DNA of 33,179 nt from Dokdonella_A sp966248875 (GTDB lineage: Bacteria; Pseudomonadota; Gammaproteobacteria; Xanthomonadales; Rhodanobacteraceae). Shown piece after piece: positions 1 to 7,856 of this stretch (its first letter is position 1; the number at the start of each line of letters is the position of its first letter). The stretch lies in contig CBINBI010000034.1 of assembly GCA_966248875.1 (NCBI GenBank), positions 1 to 33,179 of the forward strand, written 5' to 3'. The notes beneath the pieces were generated by a model that worked only from the letters and a program-made list of their open reading frames with translations, did not search any database and was not told the origin of the DNA. The translations under genes were made by a program, and so were the position numbers.

Positions 1-1179
1 CGAGGCGATCGCGTCGCCGTTCCAGGTTTTCGCCAAAGCTGCCGCGAGCGCGGCCTCGAGCGCGTGCGCGTCCCGGGGCGGTATGAGGATGCCGCTGGAG
101 GCGTCGACGATCTCGCGCGTGCCGCCGACGTCGGTGGCGACCACCGGTCGGCCGCAGGCGATCGCCTCGACGACGACGTTCGGATAACCCTCGGACCAGC
201 TCGGCAATGTCAGCACGTCGGCGGCGGCGATCCATTCGGCGACGCCCGCGGGATCGAAGCCGCCCGGCATCAGCACGCGATCGGCAAGACCTCGCGAAGC
301 AATGAGCGCGGCGAGCTCCTCGCGCATCACGCCCTCGCCGACCAGCGCGAGCCGGAGGCGCGGATCGCGCGCTGCGAGGCGGTCGAACGCTTCGACGAGC
401 TCGCGCATGCCCTTCGCTTCGACGAAGCGCCCGACGTAGATGATGATGCGTGCGTCTTCCGCTATGCCGAGCGCGCACCGCGCCGCGGCCTGCGGCCGCG
501 GATGGAAGATGGTGGTGTCGAAACCGTTGATGATGGTGCGTGTGCGCTCGGGGCGGGCGCCGAACGCCTCGATCGCGCGCCGGCGCATGGCTTCGCTGAC
601 GGTAAGGAGCAGATCGGCCCTGGCGATGGCCCGGCGGGTCATGAACGCGTTGACGCGGTCGCGCACGTGGATGTCAGAGCCGCGTGCGCCGACGATGCAC
701 GGAATGCCGAGCCGTCGCGCCGCGTATGCGGCCGCGTAGCCGTCGGGATAAACCCAGTATCCGATCGCGACATCGGGCGCGAACGCGCGCAAGCGCGGTA
801 CGAGGCGGCGTCCCGCGACGATGCCGTTGGTGACGCGCGAGAGGCCCGGCACGGCGGGGTATTCGAACGCTTCGACGTCCACGCCGTCGAGCGAGTAGCC
901 CGGACCGACCGGCTCGTGCAGGAAGCTGCGCGGCGCGAGGCCGGGAAGGCGCGGATAGCGCGGCTGCATGAAGAACACGCGCACGTCAGCGATGCGCGAG
1001 AGAGCGCGCGCGGTCTCGTGGATGTAGCGCCCACGCGTCGGATCGTGCGCGACCGGCAGCATCGGCGTGACGAGCGCGATGCGGCGACGGAGAGCGCTCG
1101 CACTCACTGGGCGCGCCGGTTCGTCGCCCGCGCAAGGCGAAGCGTCAGGCCGGGTGGGCGATCGCTCCGACAGCGGCAT
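1..1179 (-). CDS. GT4-family glycosyltransferase, C-terminus cut by window edge
   Basis: Translating the minus strand from the ATG at 1179 gives 393 codons open to the window edge. The protein reads as a GT-B fold, GT4 (Glycos_transf_1) retaining glycosyltransferase. An N-terminal half starts at RRRIALVTPMLP and contains GARGSDIHVRDR. The donor-binding half contains YVGRFVEAKGM, a LVGEGV strand, and the E-x7-E motif in SEGYPNVVVEA. The family transfers a sugar from a nucleotide donor onto a lipid-linked or growing glycan on the cytoplasmic side of the inner membrane. The gene starts 1 nt after the galE stop (TGA-C-ATG), so the two are probably translationally coupled in the exopolysaccharide operon. 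An internal GTG near 1107 is a possible later start. Donor and acceptor cannot be told from sequence. Confidence 0.88.
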   Translation of the reverse strand, partial: MPLSERSPTRPDASPCAGDEPARPVSASALRRRIALVTPMLPVAHDPTRGRYIHETARALSRIADVRVFFMQPRYPRLPGLAPRSFLHEPVGPGYSLDGVDVEAFEYPAVPGLSRVTNGIVAGRRLVPRLRAFAPDVAIGYWVYPDGYAAAYAARRLGIPCIVGARGSDIHVRDRVNAFMTRRAIARADLLLTVSEAMRRRAIEAFGARPERTRTIINGFDTTIFHPRPQAAARCALGIAEDARIIIYVGRFVEAKGMRELVEAFDRLAARDPRLRLALVGEGVMREELAALIASRGLADRVLMPGGFDPAGVAEWIAAADVLTLPSWSEGYPNVVVEAIACGRPVVATDVGGTREIVDASSGILIPPRDAHALEAALAAALAKTWNGDAIAS

Positions 1180-1180
1180 G

Positions 1181-2161
1181 TCAGGCCGGAACCTGTCTGG
1201 CCTCCCAGGCCAGTGCGGTCTTGACGATGATGTCGAGGTCGTCGTAGCGAGGCTCCCACTTGAGCAGCGCCTTCAGGCGGTCGCTGCGCGCGATCAGCGC
1301 GGGCGGATCGCCGGGCCGGCGCGGCTCCTCGACGATGTTGAGACGGCGTCCACTGATGCGCTGCACGGTGCTGAGGACCTCCCGCACGCTGTAGCCGTGG
1401 CCGTAGCCGCAGTTCAGCGTAACCGACGCGCCGCCGCCGCGCAGGTAGTCCAGCGCGCGAAGATGCGCCGAAGCGAGATCGTCCACGTGGATGTAGTCGC
1501 GGATGCAGGTGCCGTCCGGCGTGTCGTAGTCGGTGCCGAAGATGGCGAGCCGCTCGCGCTTGCCGACCGCGTGCTCGCAGGCGACCTTGATCAGCAGCGT
1601 CGCGTTGCGCGTGGACTGGCCGATGCGGCCGGCCGGATCGCAGCCCGCGACGTTGAAGTAGCGCAGCACGACGCTCTTCATCGGCGTCGCGGCGCAGACG
1701 TCGCGCAGCATCATCTCGCTCATCAGCTTCGAGGTGCCGTAGGGATTGATCGGCGCGGTCGGCGTGTCCTCGTCGGCGACACCCGAGGCCGGCATGCCGT
1801 ACACCGCGGCGGTCGACGAAAACACGAAGTGGGCGACGCCGGTGGCGACGCAGCTCGCGAGCAGGCTGCGCGTCGCGCAGGTGTTGTTGCCGTAGTACTT
1901 GAGCGGATCGCGCACCGATTCGGGCACGACGGTGTGCGCGGCGAAATGCATGACCGTATCGACGTCGTGCGCGGTGATCGTCTCGCGGACGAGGCCGGCA
2001 TCGCCGACGTCGCCGACCACGAGCTTCGCGTCGCGCACGGCTTCGCGGAAGCCGGTCGAGAGATTGTCGAGCACGACGACGCGCTCGCCGCGCGCGGTGA
2101 GCTGCTGGACCACGTGACTGCCGATGTAGCCGGCGCCGCCGGTGACGAGAATCGATTTCAT
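1181..2161 (-). CDS. galE: UDP-glucose 4-epimerase
   Basis: This 326-residue protein is an extended short-chain dehydrogenase/reductase that interconverts UDP-glucose and UDP-galactose (or the N-acetyl forms) using bound NAD. The Rossmann motif GGAGYIG is at residues 8-14, the catalytic S-x-YGxxK region is seen in the stretch ending YGTSKLMSE, and FSSTAAVYG precedes it. Length is normal for GalE (about 325-340). It lies in the polysaccharide operon, 28 nt after the beta-barrel gene and 1 nt before the glycosyltransferase, so its likely job is to supply UDP-galactose-type precursors for the exported polymer. Strict substrate specificity (Glc versus GlcNAc) is not readable here. Confidence 0.93.
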   Translation of the reverse strand: MKSILVTGGAGYIGSHVVQQLTARGERVVVLDNLSTGFREAVRDAKLVVGDVGDAGLVRETITAHDVDTVMHFAAHTVVPESVRDPLKYYGNNTCATRSLLASCVATGVAHFVFSSTAAVYGMPASGVADEDTPTAPINPYGTSKLMSEMMLRDVCAATPMKSVVLRYFNVAGCDPAGRIGQSTRNATLLIKVACEHAVGKRERLAIFGTDYDTPDGTCIRDYIHVDDLASAHLRALDYLRGGGASVTLNCGYGHGYSVREVLSTVQRISGRRLNIVEEPRRPGDPPALIARSDRLKALLKWEPRYDDLDIIVKTALAWEARQVPA

Positions 2162-2189
2162 GCGGACGGTCGTGGCGGCGTGCGGCCTC

Positions 2190-3533
2190 TCAGCGCGTGT
2201 AGGAGATCGCGGCGAAGATGGTGTTCTGGTCGACGTCCTGGCCGGCCGCGTCGCTGGTGCGCCTGTAGTGCGTGTATTCCGCGTTCCAGCTCCAGTGCGG
2301 CGTCAGCGTCTGCCGGTAGAAGACGCCGTATGTCCAGTTGCGGTCCGTGCGGTCGAGGCCGGGATAGCTGGCGATCTCGGCCGCGCCGAGCAGCCCCGCC
2401 GTGATCGTCGGGCTGAAGTTGTAGCCGAAGTCGATCTCGCCGCCGCGCAGGATCTGGCTCGATCCTGCAAACGGATCGTTGAACGAATTCAGGTAGTCGT
2501 ACTTGTGGTGGTGCGCGGAGACGTCGATCGTCCACAGCGTCTCGTGAAAACCGTACAGCAGGAGGAAACGCGTCTCCTGGTACGGCGCCGGGCTGACCAC
2601 GGTCGCGCCGGTGGTGATGCTGGTGCCGATCTCCGTCATGGCGCGCGTCGGCAGGATTCGCGTCTGGACGGTCTCGAGCAGATCGGTCGCCGCGTCGGAG
2701 TACTGGTACGCGCCGACCAATTCCAGGCGCGAGCGCTCGGTCGGATGCCAGCCGGCGGTGAAGCGCGCCAGAGGATGCGAGTGATCGTCCAGCGGCGCGC
2801 CGCTCTTGATCCAGTTGTAGCCGAGGTCGAACGAGTAATCGAAGACGCGCAGACTCTGCGCGTAGCGCCCGAACACGTTGTAGCGGTTGAAGCTCGGGCC
2901 GCCGCTGTCGTGCACGAAGTCGATGTGCTGCGCCTCGACGTTGCCGGATACGAGGCTGGTCGGGCTCAGGTCGCGGATCACGCGGAACGCGCCGACCTCG
3001 CGGTTCGAATTGAACTGGTCCGATTCCTCGGCGTAGCTGTTGACGTAGCGAAGCTCGAGCTGGCCGCGTGCCGCCGCGCCCATGCGGAAATCGAGCGTCG
3101 GTCCTGCCGCGAAGACGTTCGTCTGCTGCAGGTTCGATGGCGCGTTGGTGGCGAGGTTGTCGACCGGCTGCACGCCGAGATAGTCCTCGAAGAGAAAATT
3201 GAGACGCTCGGGCAGCATCGTCCAGTTGACGTGCGCGCCGATCTGGCCGCGCAGCTCGTCGCCGAACGTGTTCTGCAGGTAGTCGTGATACTCGACCGCA
3301 CCGTCGACGCGCGCCTGCACAACCGAGCCGCCCTGCCGGTACTGGAAGCCGAACGCAGGCGCCAGGATGTTCTCGCTCCGCGGATCGTCCTCGTCGAGGT
3401 TGATGTTGTCGGTGTGCTCGACGCCGATGCCGACGCGATAGTCCAGACGCGGCGGCGTCGGCTGAATCTCCTGGGCAAAGGCCGCCTGCGTGGCGATGCC
3501 CAGGACACAAACCGCGTGACGGAGCAGCCTCAT
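2190..3533 (-). CDS. Outer-membrane beta-barrel protein of polysaccharide locus (EpsL/WzpX-like)
   Basis: A 447-residue protein with a Sec signal peptide (MRLLRHAVCVLGIATQAAFA, cleavage before QEIQ). The mature part alternates polar and hydrophobic residues throughout, is rich in aromatic-ended strands, and ends in YTR after many FGFQYR- or YSFDLGYNW-like strands. This is the pattern of a large outer-membrane beta-barrel. It resembles barrels encoded in exopolysaccharide loci (EpsL-type). A GGGGAA Shine-Dalgarno sequence precedes the ATG. It sits directly after the chain-length and ATPase genes. Because the Wza-like protein of this locus is short, I infer that this barrel forms the outer-membrane pore for the polymer. 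The family assignment is by overall look and context, not by a signature motif. Confidence 0.75.
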   Translation of the reverse strand: MRLLRHAVCVLGIATQAAFAQEIQPTPPRLDYRVGIGVEHTDNINLDEDDPRSENILAPAFGFQYRQGGSVVQARVDGAVEYHDYLQNTFGDELRGQIGAHVNWTMLPERLNFLFEDYLGVQPVDNLATNAPSNLQQTNVFAAGPTLDFRMGAAARGQLELRYVNSYAEESDQFNSNREVGAFRVIRDLSPTSLVSGNVEAQHIDFVHDSGGPSFNRYNVFGRYAQSLRVFDYSFDLGYNWIKSGAPLDDHSHPLARFTAGWHPTERSRLELVGAYQYSDAATDLLETVQTRILPTRAMTEIGTSITTGATVVSPAPYQETRFLLLYGFHETLWTIDVSAHHHKYDYLNSFNDPFAGSSQILRGGEIDFGYNFSPTITAGLLGAAEIASYPGLDRTDRNWTYGVFYRQTLTPHWSWNAEYTHYRRTSDAAGQDVDQNTIFAAISYTR

Positions 3534-3603
3534 GTCGTTTCCCCTTCCCCTTGCGCCGCGAGGGCGCTTCGCGGCGGCATCGTACCTCTTCCCCGTTCCC
3601 GCA

Positions 3604-4395
3604 TCAGGGAATCTGGTTGAAGACGACGCCGGCGAGCTTGCTCGGATCGAAGCTCGCCGCCGCCCGCGCGACTGCCGCGGGCGTGTCGTGGCCGTCGCCG
3701 ACGACGAGCACGACGAAGTCGACGAGATCGGCGAGGATGCGCGCGTCGGGCGATCCGCGGACGGCCGGTCCGTCGAGGAACAGATAGCGATCGGGGTAGC
3801 GGCTGCGCAGCGAGTCTATCGTCGCGCGCATGCGGAACGAGGAGAAGTATTCGCCGCTCGCCTCGCGGCGCGCGCCGGCCGGAATCAGCCGCAGGCGCGG
3901 CACGCCAGTGTGGTAGAGGATCTTCTCGATGCCGATCGACGGATGCTCGAGGTAGTCGATCAGCCCGCCGCGCGCGGGATCGACCGAAAAAGCCGTGTGC
4001 TGCGACGGGTGGCGCATGTCGCAGTCGATCAGGAGCGCGGTCTTGGCGTCCTCGAGCGCGAAGGCCGCGGCGAGGTTGCGCGCGACGAAGCTCGCGCCGG
4101 AGCGCGGGCTGACCGCCGTCACCATGGTGACGAAATTCATCGAGCCGCCGAGCGCGAGCAGGCGCGTCCTGATCTCGCGGAACGGATCGGCGTAGCGGCG
4201 CGCCGACGACTCGGGATGGATCAGCTTGCGCTGCTCGAGGGCGCGCGTCGTCAGTTGCTTGGGCTCGACGATGTTGGCGATCGAGCGGCTGTTGCTGGCG
4301 CGCGCGGCGAGTTCGCTGGCGGCGACGCCGAGCATGGTGCCCACGTGATCGGGCACGCCGTTCCTGTTGTTGGGAACGTTGGGATGGCTGCTCAT
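3604..4395 (-). CDS. CpsD/CapB-type ATPase (BY-kinase homologue) with degenerate Walker A
   Basis: 263 residues from the ATG at 4395, which overlaps the stop of the chain-length gene by one base (TGATG), implying translational coupling. The fold is that of bacterial tyrosine kinases / MinD-like P-loop ATPases that partner a Wzz-type membrane protein to control polysaccharide polymerisation. The Walker A' strand LLIDCDMRHP (121-130) and Walker B-like RYLFLDGPAV (203-212) are present. The Walker A region reads VSPRSGASF (95-103): the family norm ends GKS/T, but here the lysine is Ala101. There is also no C-terminal tyrosine cluster; the protein ends in FNQIP. EpsG-type relatives, as I recall, also drift at this lysine. 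It may be a regulatory or weak ATPase rather than an active tyrosine kinase. Confidence 0.82.
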   Translation of the reverse strand: MSSHPNVPNNRNGVPDHVGTMLGVAASELAARASNSRSIANIVEPKQLTTRALEQRKLIHPESSARRYADPFREIRTRLLALGGSMNFVTMVTAVSPRSGASFVARNLAAAFALEDAKTALLIDCDMRHPSQHTAFSVDPARGGLIDYLEHPSIGIEKILYHTGVPRLRLIPAGARREASGEYFSSFRMRATIDSLRSRYPDRYLFLDGPAVRGSPDARILADLVDFVVLVVGDGHDTPAAVARAAASFDPSKLAGVVFNQIP

Positions 4396-5939
4396 CAGGC
4401 GCCTCGCAGACGAATCCAGTACATGAGTGCATACGCGGCGAGCGACGCCACGACGAGTACGATGGCCATGGCGATGCGCGCACGCTCGCGCACGCGGTCC
4501 TGCGGCGTCGTGTAGGCCGGCACCGTGGCGAGCACCGTGCAGTTCGTCAGGCGCTCGAGCTGCTGCGCGGAGCGGATGCGCGGATCGAAGCGCACGCGCG
4601 CGAACAGGAGGCCGAACGGCACCGCGAACGCAAGCCCGAGCCCGCCGATCGCGAAGTGCATCAGCCTGAGGCCGGACGGGCGCACCGGCATCACGGCCGG
4701 ATCCTGGATCCGCATCGTGAGGCCGCGCTGCTCCTCGTCCATCACCATCGAGACGCGTGCGTTCTCGCGGCGCTTGAGCAGATCCTGGTAGATGTCGCGA
4801 TTGACTTCGTAATCGCGCGTCAGCTCGGCGAGCGCGCTCTCCGACGCCGCGATGCGGCGGCTGCGCTCCAGCTCGTCGCGCAGCATCGCCTCGGCGGCCT
4901 CCATGCGCGAGCGCGTCGCCGCGGTGGCCGCGCTGGCCTCGCTGAGGCGCTTCTTGAGCTCGAGGTAGTGCGGATTGAACTGCGCGTTGTCGAACGCGCT
5001 CTTGCTGGCGCCGCCCGCATCGTTTTTCGCAGCATCCTCGGCGGCGAGTGCAGCCTTGATGTCCTCGATCTGGTGCTTGACGCGGATCACGTCCGGGTAC
5101 TTGTCGGTGTACTGGAGCTGCAGCTTGCTGAGCTGCGCCTGCAGGTCGACGAGCTGTGCCCGGTACAGGCTGGCGCGCGTCTGCACGGCCGTGACCTCGG
5201 CTTCGCCGGAAAGCTGTGCGGCCAGTGCGTTCTCGATCGACTGCTGCTGCATCAGCGTCATGCGCGACTGCTCGATCTCGGTGCGCAGCGCGCTGATGCG
5301 CGTGTTCGCGTCGGTCGCGCTGCCGGGCTGTGCGTCGGCGTGCTCGGAACGGTAGGCCTGCAGGCTGGCCTCGGCGTCGGTCAGCTTCTTGTGGTACTCC
5401 TTGACCTGCTTGTCGATGAACTCGAACGCCTCGCGGCTCTCGCGCTCCTTCGCCGCGAGGCTTTCCTGGATGAAGAGTTCGGCGAGCCGCTCGGTGACGA
5501 CATACGCGCGCTTGCGGTCGCTGTCGCTGTAGGTGATCTGGATGAGGTCCGGCCGCGGGCTGGTGATCGTGGTGCGGTCCTTGATCTGCTCGATGATCTT
5601 GTCCTGCGCGACCGGCGACAGGTTCTCCGACGCCCAACCGCCGGTCTTGAGGACGTCCAGCATGATCTTCTGGCTGAACACGACCTGGCGCGCGAGGCCG
5701 GCGCGGTCCTTGATGCCGGTAGGCACCGCGCGGCCTTCCATCAGCGGCTGGATGATGTCGCTGGCTTGGGCGAGGATCGTCGTCGAGGACGTGTACGTCT
5801 TGGACCACAGCGATCCCACGATCAGCGCGGCCGCCGCGATCACCGAAAAGATGATCGCCAGCGTGACCCCGTACTTGCGGCCTTCCCTGTACAGCGCCGG
5901 CACCAGCTCCGAGGCCGGCATCTCGTCGATCGTCAACAT
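4395..5939 (-). CDS. Polysaccharide chain-length determinant (Wzz/GumC family)
   Basis: A 514-residue polysaccharide co-polymerase of the inner membrane. The N-terminal transmembrane helix is at about residues 24-44 (GVTLAIIFSVIAAAALIVG), followed by a large periplasmic domain with long predicted coiled coils (about 150-390, rich in Ala, Glu, Arg, Leu). A Pro/Gly-rich segment DPAVMPVRPSG follows, then a hydrophobic helix (GGLGLAFAVPFGLLFA) and a second one near the C-terminus (IAMAIVLVVASLAAYALMY). Such proteins set polymer length and bridge to the outer-membrane exporter. The kinase domain is not fused, as in the split two-protein arrangement; the ATPase partner is the next, overlapping gene. 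The Wza-like gene lies 28 nt upstream. Confidence 0.88.
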   Translation of the reverse strand: MLTIDEMPASELVPALYREGRKYGVTLAIIFSVIAAAALIVGSLWSKTYTSSTTILAQASDIIQPLMEGRAVPTGIKDRAGLARQVVFSQKIMLDVLKTGGWASENLSPVAQDKIIEQIKDRTTITSPRPDLIQITYSDSDRKRAYVVTERLAELFIQESLAAKERESREAFEFIDKQVKEYHKKLTDAEASLQAYRSEHADAQPGSATDANTRISALRTEIEQSRMTLMQQQSIENALAAQLSGEAEVTAVQTRASLYRAQLVDLQAQLSKLQLQYTDKYPDVIRVKHQIEDIKAALAAEDAAKNDAGGASKSAFDNAQFNPHYLELKKRLSEASAATAATRSRMEAAEAMLRDELERSRRIAASESALAELTRDYEVNRDIYQDLLKRRENARVSMVMDEEQRGLTMRIQDPAVMPVRPSGLRLMHFAIGGLGLAFAVPFGLLFARVRFDPRIRSAQQLERLTNCTVLATVPAYTTPQDRVRERARIAMAIVLVVASLAAYALMYWIRLRGA

Positions 5940-5967
5940 CGCCTGATCGTCCTTGCCCGTTCCGATT

Positions 5968-6588
5968 CTAGAATGCCCGTTCCGGCACGGTGATGACGTC
6001 GCCCGGCTGCGCCTCGTAATTGGTCGAAAGGTCGCCCTTCTGGAGGATGTTGTCCAGCCGGATCGCGTAGGCGCGCGTGCCGTTGCCCTCCTTGCGATAG
6101 AGCTGCGTGCGGTCGGGCGCCGCGAACTCGTTGACGCCGCCCGCGGCGAGCACCGCGTCCAGCACGGTCATGCCCTGGCGGTACGGCACCGAGATCGGCG
6201 TGCGCACGGCGCCGGTCACGCGCACGCGCGAGAGATACTCGTGGCTGCGCAGCTGGTCGACGATGACGGTGACCTGCGGGTCGCGTACGTACTCGCTGAG
6301 CCTGGCCTTGATCTCGGCCGCGACGTCGGTCGGCGTGCGGCCGCCGGCTTCGACGTCGCCGACCAGCGGCACCGAGATCTTCCCGTCGGGCCGCACCGGG
6401 ACCGTGACGTTCAGGTCCGGGTTCTGCCAGACGGCGACCCGGATGCTGTCGTCTACACCGATGTGGTACTCCTTGACCGCCTGAGCCTCGGGATTGACCT
6501 TCGGAGCCGTCGTGGACCCCGTGGTCGTGGCGCAGCCGGCGAGCAAGGCGACCGCGACTGCTGCCAAGATGCGGAAGACAATGGCCAT
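5968..6588 (-). CDS. Short Wza-like polysaccharide export lipoprotein (OPX family)
   Basis: I place the start at the ATG at 6588 because GGAGGGG lies 4 nt upstream; a longer reading from 6627 would put 13 residues before the signal peptide and would run through the CRP-like site. This gives 206 residues. The lipoprotein signal is MAIVFRILAAVAVALLAGC, with Cys19 as the lipidated residue. Then come a Poly_export domain (about 45-125: YHIGVDDSIRVAVWQN, RPDGKISVPLVG, DPQVTVIV) and one SLBB domain (about 128-205: VTGAVRTP, MTVLDAVLAAGG, PGDVITVPE). Full-length Wza is about 380 residues and ends with the amphipathic helix that forms its own outer-membrane pore; this protein stops after one SLBB domain and lacks it. 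It should be a periplasmic conduit needing a separate outer-membrane barrel, and 2190-3533 is the obvious candidate. Confidence 0.88.
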   Translation of the reverse strand: MAIVFRILAAVAVALLAGCATTTGSTTAPKVNPEAQAVKEYHIGVDDSIRVAVWQNPDLNVTVPVRPDGKISVPLVGDVEAGGRTPTDVAAEIKARLSEYVRDPQVTVIVDQLRSHEYLSRVRVTGAVRTPISVPYRQGMTVLDAVLAAGGVNEFAAPDRTQLYRKEGNGTRAYAIRLDNILQKGDLSTNYEAQPGDVITVPERAF

Positions 6589-6612
6589 CAGACCCCTCCG
6601 TGTCCAAGGAAA

Positions 6613-6628
6613 TGTGAAACGTATCACA
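6613..6628. promoter_or_regulatory. Perfect CRP/Clp-type operator upstream of the Wza-like gene
   Basis: The 16-mer TGTGAAACGTATCACA is an exact match to the TGTGA-N6-TCACA consensus of CRP and of the Xanthomonas homologue Clp. It lies in the 145-bp gap between the epimerase gene and the Wza-like gene, 25 bp before the latter's start codon. A possible minus-strand -10 element (TAAAAT, 6642-6647) lies upstream of it, but I found no good -35. If that -10 is used, the site would sit just downstream of the transcription start, a position that fits repression. A standard class II activating position would put the transcript start inside the gene. Confidence 0.7.
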
Positions 6629-6733
6629 ATCTGAGCGCGCCATTTTATCCGTCAGGAATGTGCAGAAGATGTCGCAAAACGGGGATTTCGGACGTAAGAA
6701 TTCGTCCATGGACCGCCCCGAAGTACCGGCCGG

Positions 6734-7741
6734 CTAGACTTCGTAGAAGGTCCGGTACCAATCCACGAAGCGCCCGACACCGACCTCGATGGGCGTCTCC
6801 GGACTGTAGCCGGTGGCCTGCCTGAGCGCCTCGACGTCGGCATAGGTGTCCGGCACATCCCCCGGCTGAAGCGGCAGCAGGATCTTCTCGGCCTTCCGCC
6901 CCAGTTTTTCCTCCAGCACCTCGATGTACCGCCCCAGCTGGACCGGACGGTGGTTGCCGATGTTGTAGATCCGGTACGGCGCGTTGGAGGACGCCGGTGT
7001 CGGATGCAGCGGATCGAAGTCCGGATCGCCGGCCGGGACGAGGTCCAGCGTACGGATGACGCCCTCGACGATGTCGTCGATGTAGGTGAAATCGCGCGTG
7101 TGGTGGCCGTGATTGAACACCTCGATCGGCTCGCCGGCGAGGATCCGGCGGGTGAACAGGAACAGCGCCATGTCCGGCCGGCCCCATGGGCCGTAGACGG
7201 TGAAGAAGCGCAGGCCCGTCGTCGGCAAGCCGTAGAGGTGGCTGTAGGTATGCGCCATCAGCTCGTTCGCCTTCTTGGTGGCGGCGTAGAGGCTGACCGG
7301 ATGATCCACGGCGTCGCTCACCGAGAAGGGCAGCTTGCGGTTGGCGCCGTAGACGGAGCTCGACGAGGCGTAGACCAGGTGCTCGACGCCGCCGTGCCGG
7401 CAGGCTTCCAGGATGTTGATGAAACCGACGAGATTGCTCTCGACGTAGGCGTGCGGATTTTCCAGCGAATAGCGCACGCCGGCCTGGGCGGCGAGGTTGA
7501 CCACGCGCTGCGGCCGGAAATCGGCGAACGCCCGCTCCAGCGCCGGCCGGTCCTCGAGCGAGGCGCGCACGAACGAAAAGCCGCTCTTCGGCGTCAGCCG
7601 GGCGAGGCGCGCTTCCTTCAGGGCCGGATCGTAGTACGCGTTGACGTTGTCGTAGCCCAGCACTTCGTCGCCGCGCGCGAGCAGGCGTTCGCTCAAGGCC
7701 GAGCCGATGAAGCCGGCGGCGCCGGTGACGAGTATGCGCAT
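6734..7741 (-). CDS. NAD-dependent epimerase, UDP-glucuronate 4-epimerase type
   Basis: 335 residues, an extended SDR nucleotide-sugar epimerase. GAAGFIG at residues 7-13 binds NAD, and YASSSSVYG supplies the catalytic Ser region. YAATKKANE is the YxxxK motif. RFFTVYGPWGRPDMALF is typical of the UDP-glucuronate/UDP-galacturonate 4-epimerase group (LpsL/CapI-like). It would convert UDP-GlcA to UDP-GalA, or the N-acetylated uronic acid pair made by the TviB-type dehydrogenase encoded 115 bp upstream. The two genes are probably one precursor-supply unit feeding the export genes. The YDNVNAYYDPALKEARL segment is characteristic of this group. Exact substrate is inferred. Confidence 0.87.
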   Translation of the reverse strand: MRILVTGAAGFIGSALSERLLARGDEVLGYDNVNAYYDPALKEARLARLTPKSGFSFVRASLEDRPALERAFADFRPQRVVNLAAQAGVRYSLENPHAYVESNLVGFINILEACRHGGVEHLVYASSSSVYGANRKLPFSVSDAVDHPVSLYAATKKANELMAHTYSHLYGLPTTGLRFFTVYGPWGRPDMALFLFTRRILAGEPIEVFNHGHHTRDFTYIDDIVEGVIRTLDLVPAGDPDFDPLHPTPASSNAPYRIYNIGNHRPVQLGRYIEVLEEKLGRKAEKILLPLQPGDVPDTYADVEALRQATGYSPETPIEVGVGRFVDWYRTFYEV

Positions 7742-7750
7742 GGTGTGAGT

Positions 7751-7853
7751 CCGGGATTGGGGATTCGGGATTCGGGAATCGTCTTGAAGAATGCCACGGC
7801 GGAACGATGACTCGGATCACGAGCTCCGACGAATGCCGAATCCCGAATACCCG
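7751..7853. repeat. Inverted heptad repeat (GGGATTC type) between dehydrogenase and epimerase genes
   Basis: The left arm (7753-7780) is a run of GGGATTC-like heptads, including GGGGATTCGGGATTCGGG. The right arm (7831-7853) is the imperfect reverse complement (GAATCCCGAATACCCG). About 50 nt separate the arms. The element fills most of the 115-bp gap. The same heptad unit recurs at 15920-15978 and 18978-19051 in this window. It could fold into a stem in RNA; no U-tract is present to make it a classical terminator. Confidence 0.8.
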
Positions 7854-7856
7854 TTT

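Noticed and set aside
64..1224. Long plus-strand open frame opposite the glycosyltransferase (and many similar long antisense frames, e.g. 1067-2404, 2142-3620, 4656-5993, 14537-15934, 23724-25685)
   Set aside because: These run antisense to genes with clear family motifs; their products are Arg/Ala/Asp-rich without domains. They result from high GC, which removes stop codons in the opposite frames.
4396..5808. Upstream part of a long minus-strand frame ending at 3604
   Set aside because: Before the ATG at 4395 the translation is low-complexity shadow of the chain-length gene. Only 3604-4395 codes for the ATPase.
6589..6627. Upstream start (6627) for the Wza-like protein
   Set aside because: The 6588 ATG has a strong GGAGGGG site and starts the lipoprotein signal directly; the longer form would translate through the CRP-like palindrome.
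7751..7853. Possible CRISPR-like array
   Set aside because: The repeats are 7-nt tandem heptads in inverted orientation with no regular spacers and no cas genes nearby.
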